DNA of 64,000 nt from Octadecabacter ascidiaceicola (GTDB taxonomy: Bacteria > Pseudomonadota > Alphaproteobacteria > Rhodobacterales > Rhodobacteraceae), in contig NZ_FXYD01000001.1 of the NCBI RefSeq assembly GCF_900185015.1, positions 186,001 to 250,000 on the forward strand, written 5' to 3'. Below, piece by piece: positions 55,194 to 64,000 of this stretch (position 1 is its first letter; every line of letters begins with the position of its first letter). The position numbers and the translations under genes are program-made. Under the pieces are notes generated by a model, which was given only the letters and a program-made list of their open reading frames with translations, was not told where the DNA came from and did not search any database.

Positions 55194-55969
55194 ACGACTT
55201 CTCCGCCGAAATAGGCGTCAATGACGCGCTCGTCGTTGCGCACTTCGTCCATGGTACCTTCCATCAGAACTTGGCCCTCTGCCAACACGACGACTTTGCC
55301 GCACAGCCGCGCAATCATGTCCATGTCGTGTTCGATAATGCAGAAGGTGTAGCCGCGTTCTTCGTTCAATTGTTCAATCATTTCAGCAACTTTGCGCATC
55401 AATGTGGGGTTCACCCCTGCCCCGGGCTCATCCAAAAGAACGACTTTGGAGTCGTTCATCATGGTGCGCCCGATTTCCAGCAGCTTCTTTTGACCACCAG
55501 ACAGATTGCCCGCCAGTTCTTCACCAACATGGGTCAATCCAAGGAACTCCAGCGTATCGCGGGCCAGTTCAATCACTTCGGCTTCGCGCTTTTTCACGCG
55601 ACCATTGGTAAACCAGCTGGACCAGATGCTTTCGCCCGTTTGATCAGGCGCTGCGACCATCAGGTTTTCAAGCGACGTCATACGGGCATATTCGTGCGAC
55701 AGCTGGAATGTGCGCATCAGGCCTTTGTGGTACAGCACATCTGTGCGCTGCCCTGTTACGTCTTCGCCCAAAAGGGTGATCTTGCCAGATGATGGCGGCA
55801 ATTCACCGGCGATCATGTTGAATGTTGTGGTTTTACCAGCGCCGTTCGGACCGATCAGCCCGACGATTGCGCCTTTGTCGACGTGGAAATCCACGCCGCG
55901 CACGGCATGTAAACCACCGAAATTCTTTGCCAACCCAGCTACGCTGAGGACAACCTCACTTGCAGACAT
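55190..55969 (-). CDS. livG: Branched-chain amino acid ABC transporter, ATP-binding protein LivG
   Basis: 259 residues from ATG 55969 (AGAGGG 5 nt upstream). Walker A LIGPNGAGKTTTFNMIAGE near residue 37, signature NLSGGQKKLLEIGRTMM, Walker B KVVLLDEPGAGVNP. First gene of the five-gene operon. The 5-prime extension to 56137 is not supported. The 200 bp upstream hold its promoter, not resolved by eye. Confidence 0.92.
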   Translation of the reverse strand: MSASEVVLSVAGLAKNFGGLHAVRGVDFHVDKGAIVGLIGPNGAGKTTTFNMIAGELPPSSGKITLLGEDVTGQRTDVLYHKGLMRTFQLSHEYARMTSLENLMVAAPDQTGESIWSSWFTNGRVKKREAEVIELARDTLEFLGLTHVGEELAGNLSGGQKKLLEIGRTMMNDSKVVLLDEPGAGVNPTLMRKVAEMIEQLNEERGYTFCIIEHDMDMIARLCGKVVVLAEGQVLMEGTMDEVRNDERVIDAYFGGEVV

Positions 55970-56139
55970 CCGCACCCTCTCCCAAAAGTCGCGTGTGCTT
56001 TGAAGTTTTCGGTAGATGCGCGTGCGCACACCGTGCTTGTCCATCAAAGCGGCTGGGAAAGTGCTAACCTGCAGCAAATTGGTTGTCCACGGCGAACTGA
56101 AGTCGTTTCGACTGCGTTTCGCCGCGTCACAACACAAAA

Positions 56140-56161
56140 CGACGCCCCAGAGGGGGCGTCG
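56140..56161 (-). terminator. Terminator of katG
   Basis: CGACGCCCC and GGGGCGTCG arms (56140-56148, 56153-56161) form a hairpin followed on the minus strand by TTTTGTGTT. It starts about 20 bp past the katG stop. Confidence 0.75.
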
Positions 56162-56181
56162 CTGTCATTTTGGTTCTTAAA

Positions 56182-58419
<2,238 letters not shown>

Positions 58420-58460
58420 GTTTAAGTGGTATTTTCTGATAGGTTTGATAAGCAGATCTT

Positions 58461-59357
58461 ATGATGAACCTGACCCTTAAACAGCTTCGATATTTTGAGG
58501 CGTTGATCCACCATAAACACTTTGGCCATGCGGCCGACGCGAGTGGGATTTCACAGCCCGCCTTGTCCATGCAAATCAAAGAGATGGAGGAAAGCCTTGG
58601 AGTGCCGCTGTTTGAACGTGCGGCCCGCCAAGTCCGTCTGACGCGCTTTGGCGAAGACCTCGCGCCGCGGGTGCGCGATATCTTGCGCAGTGTTGGCGAG
58701 GTGGAAGACATGGCCCGCCTCGCGCAGCACACGATGTCGGGGCGTTTGCGTATTGGTGTGATCCCGACGATTGCGCCTTATCTATTGCCCAGTTTTATAG
58801 GCCATCTAAAACAAGAACACCCGACGCTGGATGTTCACATTCGTGAAACGCTGACGCCGCGCCTGATTACAGAGCTTGCAGAAGGGAAGATCGACACAGC
58901 GATTGTTGCTTTACCCGTGTCTGAACCCGCGTTTGAAGAAGTGACAATCTTTGAGGAAGATTTTGTTCTCGTGCGCCCTGAAAGCGATGCCATGCGTCCG
59001 GTGCCCAGTGCGGCGGACCTGCAGCTCATGAAGCTTTTGCTGCTGGAAGAAGGTCATTGCTTTCGCGATCAGGCGCTTTCGTTTTGCAATATTCGCTCGG
59101 CCTTGCCGCGCGATGGATTGGACGGATCGTCCCTTACAACGTTGGTTCAACTGGTGGCCGCGGGGCTGGGTGTCACGTTGATCCCGCAAATGGCGATGTC
59201 TGTTGAAACACATTCGGCGGCGGTGTCCGTGGCGCAGTTTCCCGAACCACGACCGAAACGTAAAATTGGCATGATCTGGCGGAAGACATCCCCGTTGACG
59301 GATCAGTTTCACCAACTCGCGCGAATAGTAGAAATCGCCGCCAACGGGATGCACTAG
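58461..59357 (+). CDS. oxyR: Hydrogen-peroxide-responsive LysR-type activator OxyR
   Basis: 298 residues, ATG 58461 or 58464. The LysR helix-turn-helix (residues 4-62) contains HFGHAADASGISQPALSMQIKEME. The redox pair Cys200 and Cys209 lies in EGHCFRDQALSFCNI with the exact spacing of OxyR Cys199/Cys208. Oxidation to a disulfide activates the regulator. Divergent from katG, its probable target. Its stop overlaps the convergent aminotransferase stop by 4 bp. Confidence 0.92.
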   Translation: MMNLTLKQLRYFEALIHHKHFGHAADASGISQPALSMQIKEMEESLGVPLFERAARQVRLTRFGEDLAPRVRDILRSVGEVEDMARLAQHTMSGRLRIGVIPTIAPYLLPSFIGHLKQEHPTLDVHIRETLTPRLITELAEGKIDTAIVALPVSEPAFEEVTIFEEDFVLVRPESDAMRPVPSAADLQLMKLLLLEEGHCFRDQALSFCNIRSALPRDGLDGSSLTTLVQLVAAGLGVTLIPQMAMSVETHSAAVSVAQFPEPRPKRKIGMIWRKTSPLTDQFHQLARIVEIAANGMH

Positions 59358-60751
59358 CCGGCTTTGTACAAACCCTCGGCTTTGATCTGCTCCAACGTTT
59401 CATCAAGTGACAGGAGCGCGCGTTCAATAAGCGTATCAATTTCGGCCTTGGTGATAACCAGCGGCGGTGAAATCACCATGCGGTCCCCGACGTGGCGCAT
59501 TACAAGGCCATTGGCAAAGCATCGCGTGCGGCAGGCCAGTCCAACAGTACCAGCGTCAGCTGCAAACTTTGCGCGGCTTTCTTTATGCGGCGTCAGCGCG
59601 ATTGAGCCCATCATCCCGACGATCTTGGCTTCCCCCACAAGCGGATGCGCGGTCAGGGATTCCCATTTCGCTTTCAAATATGGGCCGGTGTCTTGCGCGA
59701 CATTTTCCACGATCTTTTCTTCCTGCATGATACGCAGGTTTTCTAAGGCGACGGCACAAGCGACCGGATGGCCGGAGTAGGTATATCCGTGGTTAAAATC
59801 ACCCGCCTGCGCGATGGTCTCGGCAACGTCATCACAGACCAAAGAGCCACCAATCGGCGCGTAACCGGATGACAACCCCTTAGCAATCGCCATGATATGC
59901 GGGCGTATGCCGTAATAATCCGTGCCGAACCAATGGCCCGTACGTCCAAAGCCACAAATGACCTCATCCGCGATCAGCAAGATGCCGTGTTCGTCGCAAA
60001 TGCGTTGGATTTCTGGCCAATAGGTAGATGGCGGGATGATCACGCCCCCTGCCCCTTGGACGGGTTCCGCGATAAAGGCGCCAACGCGATCTGCACCTAG
60101 TTCAAGGATCGCAGCCTCAAGCTGGCGCGCGCGTTCTAGGCCGAATTCCTCAGGTGTTTTGTCGCCACCCTCAGACCACCAGTCAGGCTGATCAATGTGG
60201 TGAATGCCCGGAATGACCGGAACGCCCTGATTTTGCATGCCGGACATGCCACCTAGCGAGCCCCCACCAAGCGTAGAGCCGTGATAGGCATTCTTGCGGC
60301 TGATGATGATGTTCTTGTTTGGCTGGCCCTTGATCGCCCAGTAGTGGCGCACAAGGCGGATGTTGGTGTCATTGGCCTCAGACCCAGAGCCTGCGTAAAA
60401 CACGTGGTTCAGATCGTTTGGTGCAAGTTCAGCCAGTTTCGCAGACAGCGCGATAACGGGCACGTGGCTCGTCTGGAAGAACGTGTTGTAATACGGCAGT
60501 TCCTTCATCTGGCGCGCGGCAGCATCAGCCAGCTCATGGCGTCCATACCCAATATTCACGCACCACAGACCCGCCATCGCATCCAGAATCTGATGCCCTT
60601 CGCTGTCCGTCAGCGTCACGCCATTTGCACCGGTAATGATACGTGCGCCTGTCTTTGCCAGCTCAGCACCAGCGGTAAACGGATGCATGTGGTGCGCGGT
60701 GTCTAGCGCTTGCAGTTCGGCGGTCGGCATGTGGTTTGAGATCACGTTCAT
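59354..60751 (-). CDS. Class III (omega) aminotransferase, putrescine-pyruvate type
   Basis: 465 residues from ATG 60751. PLP fold class I with FYAGSGSEANDTNIRL, LLIADEVICGFGRTG and the catalytic Lys in AIAKGLSSGYAPIGG near residue 285. The N-terminus HHMHPFTAGAELAKTGARII matches polyamine:pyruvate aminotransferases (SpuC-like). It is divergent from a polyamine transporter with a shared 196-bp control region, which supports a role in putrescine breakdown. Beta-alanine or taurine transaminase are alternatives. Confidence 0.82.
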   Translation of the reverse strand: MNVISNHMPTAELQALDTAHHMHPFTAGAELAKTGARIITGANGVTLTDSEGHQILDAMAGLWCVNIGYGRHELADAAARQMKELPYYNTFFQTSHVPVIALSAKLAELAPNDLNHVFYAGSGSEANDTNIRLVRHYWAIKGQPNKNIIISRKNAYHGSTLGGGSLGGMSGMQNQGVPVIPGIHHIDQPDWWSEGGDKTPEEFGLERARQLEAAILELGADRVGAFIAEPVQGAGGVIIPPSTYWPEIQRICDEHGILLIADEVICGFGRTGHWFGTDYYGIRPHIMAIAKGLSSGYAPIGGSLVCDDVAETIAQAGDFNHGYTYSGHPVACAVALENLRIMQEEKIVENVAQDTGPYLKAKWESLTAHPLVGEAKIVGMMGSIALTPHKESRAKFAADAGTVGLACRTRCFANGLVMRHVGDRMVISPPLVITKAEIDTLIERALLSLDETLEQIKAEGLYKAG

Positions 60752-60947
60752 TGAGGTGTCCTGTGGATTGGTCCTTGCGCGGCCTTTGCGCGTTCTCCAG
60801 CACACTATGCCGAACATCGGGCAAGTCAATTACCCCTGTTTTCCATACAGCACACTTTCGCAACACCATATTGCCAAACCAGAAACCGCTAACCATAGTG
60901 TTCGTCAGAGACGGGGTAACCCCGCTAAGAAACGACAGGGAAATCAC

Positions 60948-62036
60948 ATGAAAAACGTTAAACTACTTTCCGGTATTGCGGCTGTTGCACTTGTGGCAGG
61001 AATGGCTACTGCTGAAGAAGTGCGGGTCTATAACTGGTCCGATTATATCGATGAAGACTTGCTGACACAGTTCGAAGAAGAAACCGGCATCGATCTGATC
61101 TATGACGTGTTTGATTCCAACGAAGTTCTTGAAACAAAGATGCTTTCTGGTGGTTCAGGCTATGACGTTGTGGTGCCAAGCTCGACCTTCTTGCAGCGCC
61201 AGATCTCTGCAGGCGCGTTCCAACCACTTGACGTTGCACAGCTGCCAAACCACGGCAACCTTTGGGGCGTAATTCAAGAACGCACAGATCAATACGATCC
61301 AGATGGTGCCTATTCCGTTAACTATATGTGGGGCACCACAGGTATCGGCTATAACATTGGTAAAGTTACCGAAGTCTTGGGCGAAGATGCCCCGTTTGAC
61401 AATTGGGACCTCGTCTTTGATCCGGCCAACATGGAAAAACTCGCTGAATGTGGCGTGTATTTCCTCGATGCGCCGTCTGAAATGATTCCGGCTGCGTTGA
61501 ACTATATTGGCGAAGACCCAGACAGCCACGATCCGGAAGTGATCGCAAAGGCCGAAGACGTATTTGCCGCCGTGCGCCCCTACATTCAAAAGTTCCACAG
61601 CTCTGAATACATTAACGCACTGGCCAACGGTGATATCTGCGTCGCAGTGGGTTGGTCTGGTGATGTTTTCCTTGCGCAACTTCGCGCGGCCGAGGCTGAA
61701 AACGGACACGAGATCGATTACTCGATTCCAACACAAGGTGCGCAGATGTGGTTTGACCAAATGGCGATCCCGACCGACGCGCCAAACCCTGAAGCGGCCC
61801 ACACGTTCATCAACTTCATCCTTGATGCTCAGAATGCCGCAGCGGCCACCAACTATGTTTGGTATGCCAGCGGCAACGAAGCCGCACAGGAATTCATTGA
61901 TCCTGAAATCCTTGGCTACCCTGCCGTCTATCCAGATGAAGCGACCTTGGCCAATCTGTACACAACGCGCCCCTATGATGCGCGTGTGCAGCGTGTTGTT
62001 ACACGCCTCTGGACAACGATTAAGTCCGGCCAGTAA
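60948..62036 (+). CDS. potF: Polyamine ABC transporter, substrate-binding protein
   Basis: 362 residues from ATG 60948 (CAGGGA 6 nt upstream); upstream in-frame starts are not supported. Signal MKNVKLLSGIAAVALVAGMATA. EEVRVYNWSDYIDEDLLTQFEEETG, SGYDVVVPSSTFLQRQ and GAQMWFDQMAIPTDAPNPEAAH are typical of PotF/SpuD proteins. It binds putrescine or spermidine in the periplasm. Confidence 0.9.
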   Translation: MKNVKLLSGIAAVALVAGMATAEEVRVYNWSDYIDEDLLTQFEEETGIDLIYDVFDSNEVLETKMLSGGSGYDVVVPSSTFLQRQISAGAFQPLDVAQLPNHGNLWGVIQERTDQYDPDGAYSVNYMWGTTGIGYNIGKVTEVLGEDAPFDNWDLVFDPANMEKLAECGVYFLDAPSEMIPAALNYIGEDPDSHDPEVIAKAEDVFAAVRPYIQKFHSSEYINALANGDICVAVGWSGDVFLAQLRAAEAENGHEIDYSIPTQGAQMWFDQMAIPTDAPNPEAAHTFINFILDAQNAAAATNYVWYASGNEAAQEFIDPEILGYPAVYPDEATLANLYTTRPYDARVQRVVTRLWTTIKSGQ

Positions 62037-62045
62037 GTGATTGAA

Positions 62046-62071
62046 CCCTCGCGCTTTTTCTGGCGCGGGGG
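62046..62071 (+). promoter_or_regulatory. Intercistronic stem-loop between potF and potG
   Basis: CCCTCGCGC and GCGCGGGGG pair over 9 bp (one U-G) with an 8-nt loop. Such a hairpin after a binding-protein gene usually stabilises its mRNA and lowers expression of the genes that follow. Confidence 0.6.
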
Positions 62072-62095
62072 CTTCCCTTTTTCAAAGGATAGATG

Positions 62096-63229
62096 ATGGC
62101 GCAACCCAACACGAATGTGGTCTTTGCCCCTTGGGACGATCCTGCAGCAAAACCGATTATCCAGTTTAAGAATGTGACCAAGCGGTTTGGCGAATTCACA
62201 GCCATCGACAATCTGACACTCGATATTTACCCGCAGGAATTCTTCGCGCTGCTCGGTCCGTCTGGATGTGGTAAAACCACGCTGATGCGGATGCTCGGCG
62301 GGTTTGAAAGCCCCACAGAAGGTCAAATTCTTCTCGATGGGGTTGATATTGGGCCCGTCCCCCCGAACGAGCGCCCTGTGAACATGATGTTCCAGTCCTA
62401 CGCTCTGTTTCCGCACCTGTCTGTTTGGGACAATATCGCGTTCGGGCTGAAACGGTCGAACATGCCCAAAGACCAGATCGGTGACCGTGTTGAAAAGATG
62501 TTAAAGCTGACACAGCTGGGCAAGTTTGCGAAACGCAAGCCACACCAGATTTCTGGCGGCCAACGTCAGCGTGTTGCGCTTGCGCGTTCACTGGCCAAGG
62601 CGCCAAAGCTGTTACTGCTGGATGAACCCCTGGGCGCGTTGGACAAGAAATTGCGCAATGAAACCCAGTTTGAATTGATGGACATTCAGGAAACCACCGG
62701 CACCACCTTCGTGATCGTGACACATGACCAAGAAGAAGCGATGACTGTGGCGTCGCGGGTCGCGATTATGGTTGATGGAAGTCTGGCGCAGGTCTCTACG
62801 CCGGACCAAATCTATGAGGCCCCAAATTCCACTTACGTCGCCGACTTCATTGGCGATGTGAACTTGATCGAAGGTAAGGCCGCCGCGGCCAAAGGTGGCA
62901 TGGATGTCCATTGGGGGGATCATCAGCCCCCGATCCACATCACCACCGATAAACCCTTGCCCGCCGGCGCACACTGCCATTTCGCGATCCGACCTGAGAA
63001 AGTTTCGATTTCGGCGACTACGCCGAAGGCTGCGAATGTTGTCAAAGGCACGATCCTCGATATTGCCTATCTCGGTAACATTTCAACTTACCATGTTGAG
63101 ATCGCGTCCGGTGTCATCTTCAAGGCGCAAACGACGAATTCGAAGCGTCTGTCGCGCCGAACATTCACTTGGGAAGACGAAGTGTACCTCAGCTGGACAG
63201 ACACTGCTGGTGTCGTGTTGAGCGAATGA
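62096..63229 (+). CDS. potG: Polyamine ABC transporter, ATP-binding protein
   Basis: 377 residues from ATG 62096 (AAAGGA 6 nt upstream; ATG 62093 is too close). Walker A LLGPSGCGKTTLMRMLGG near residue 57, signature ISGGQRQRVALARSL, Walker B LLLLDEPLGALD, and a C-terminal TOBE domain (residues 290-375). Second gene of the pot operon. Confidence 0.92.
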   Translation: MAQPNTNVVFAPWDDPAAKPIIQFKNVTKRFGEFTAIDNLTLDIYPQEFFALLGPSGCGKTTLMRMLGGFESPTEGQILLDGVDIGPVPPNERPVNMMFQSYALFPHLSVWDNIAFGLKRSNMPKDQIGDRVEKMLKLTQLGKFAKRKPHQISGGQRQRVALARSLAKAPKLLLLDEPLGALDKKLRNETQFELMDIQETTGTTFVIVTHDQEEAMTVASRVAIMVDGSLAQVSTPDQIYEAPNSTYVADFIGDVNLIEGKAAAAKGGMDVHWGDHQPPIHITTDKPLPAGAHCHFAIRPEKVSISATTPKAANVVKGTILDIAYLGNISTYHVEIASGVIFKAQTTNSKRLSRRTFTWEDEVYLSWTDTAGVVLSE

Positions 63230-64000
63230 AATTCGGTCGCACTCTCTTAGTTGCCATACCCTATACATGGCTGTTGGTTTTCTTCCTGATCCCGTTCGGG
63301 ATTGTGCTGAAAATTTCCTTCTCTGACATCGCGCTGGCCATTCCGCCTTATACGCCAACGTTGAAGGATGGGTTCTGGCAAATGCTGTCGGGACTGGACC
63401 TTGAGAACTACGCCTTCATCGGTGCTGGCGCGGTATTCGCTGTGTTCGCGGTTTTGGTGATTTCTGTCGCGATGTTCCAAATTGTCTACCCTAGGGTGCG
63501 ACGCGCTTTAATTCCGGACGCCAGATATGGCGTTTTTGATAGTGCGGCGGCGGCACTGACGACCTTGGCTGTCGCGCTGGTGAATGTGGCGTTGATCGTC
63601 GCACTCGTCAGTTTCCTGTTTCCGGTCCTGAAATCTTTCGTTGATATTCCCGATTTCCTCTACTTCGCGGCCTATCTGTCGTCCCTGAAAATCGCCATTA
63701 TCTCGACGTTTCTTACGCTCCTGATCGGCTACCCGATTGCCTACGGAATGGCGCGCGCCGCAGAGCATTGGCGCCCCACGTTGTTGATGCTGGTGATCCT
63801 GCCGTTCTGGACATCATTCCTGATCCGCGTTTATGCGTGGATCGGCATCCTCAGCACCGAAGGTTACCTTAACCAGCTCTTGCTAAGCATCGGCATTATT
63901 AGTGAGCCGCTGGCAATCCTGAACACACCTGTCGCGGTCTATATCGGCATTGTTTATACCTACCTGCCCTTCATGGTCCTGCCAATCTACGCAGCGCTTG
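63226..64000 (+). CDS. potH: Polyamine ABC transporter, permease (partial, runs past window end)
   Basis: 258 codons visible from ATG 63226, overlapping potG as ATGA. PotH-type start (YTWLLVFFLIPFGIVLKISFSD) and the permease core from about residue 140 (YLSSLKIAIISTFLTLLIGYPIAYGMARA). Between them lies an unusual extra stretch (about residues 60-135) with two hydrophobic segments (AVFAVFAVLVISVAMF, ALTTLAVALVNVALIVALVSFLF), absent from E. coli PotH as I recall it. C-terminus outside the window. Confidence 0.88.
   Translation, partial: MKFGRTLLVAIPYTWLLVFFLIPFGIVLKISFSDIALAIPPYTPTLKDGFWQMLSGLDLENYAFIGAGAVFAVFAVLVISVAMFQIVYPRVRRALIPDARYGVFDSAAAALTTLAVALVNVALIVALVSFLFPVLKSFVDIPDFLYFAAYLSSLKIAIISTFLTLLIGYPIAYGMARAAEHWRPTLLMLVILPFWTSFLIRVYAWIGILSTEGYLNQLLLSIGIISEPLAILNTPVAVYIGIVYTYLPFMVLPIYAAL

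Overview
The window reads as chromosomal DNA of a marine alphaproteobacterium of the Rhodobacteraceae (Roseobacter group). The reasons are moderately high GC, the Hint_2-containing RTX proteins, TrmFO, a two-domain FAD/GcvT dimethylglycine-dehydrogenase family, a LuxR-type regulator, an OxyR/KatG pair, and many ATGA-overlapped operons. The family-level placement is inference from gene content and protein style, not from a search. Most of the DNA is ordinary core and transport metabolism. No prophage, insertion sequence or CRISPR array was seen.

Layout. 1-6.5 kb (minus strand): partial gluQ, a SAM methyltransferase, trmFO, an outer-membrane beta-barrel protein and gyrA. 6.6-10.2 kb: an arginine-catabolic operon (arginase, CtlX-like amidinohydrolase, ornithine cyclodeaminase) with a divergent Lrp/AsnC regulator. 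10.2-12.5 kb: dsbB, exoD, a zinc metallopeptidase and tRNA-Leu(CAA). 12.5-19.6 kb: a long leader region, a 1710-residue RTX adhesin-like protein ending in a Hint domain, and a second small Hint protein. 19.6-25.9 kb: a MobA-like nucleotidyltransferase and two back-to-back FAD/GcvT oxidoreductases around a secreted protein. 25.9-31.7 kb: a SYLF lipoprotein, hemB, a small membrane protein and mfd. 31.8-35.5 kb: a four-gene overlapped operon (acyl-CoA synthetase, DsbA-like, K+ channel, Bcr/CflA efflux). 35.6-39.1 kb: a small helical protein, an aqpS/arsC pair and an orphan peptide-binding protein. 39.1-41.8 kb: a candidate small RNA, an unknown protein, 3-hydroxybutyrate dehydrogenase and a DUF502 protein. 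41.9-47.5 kb: psuG/psuK, an acyltransferase, a small lipoprotein, and a DUF4198/HupE pair. 47.6-51.2 kb: rpsB-tsf, a hairpin-rich gap, a LuxR regulator and a decayed AhpD-like gene. 51.2-56 kb: the complete livG-F-H-M-K operon. 56.2-59.4 kb: katG with divergent oxyR. 59.4-64 kb: an aminotransferase divergent from a potF-potG-potH polyamine transporter, with the last gene cut by the window edge.

Functional themes are nitrogen-compound scavenging (arginine, branched-chain amino acids, polyamines, methylated glycines, peptides, pseudouridine), peroxide defence and secreted surface proteins. The items most worth a second look are four. The first is a well-formed orphan small-RNA unit at 39.17-39.28 kb, with a promoter, a hairpin and a terminator but no ORF. 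The second is the hairpin-rich gap after tsf. The third is an AhpD-family pseudogene in which the deletion scar can be read. The fourth is the tandem Hint-domain pair. A conserved 3-prime element occurs after three different genes.
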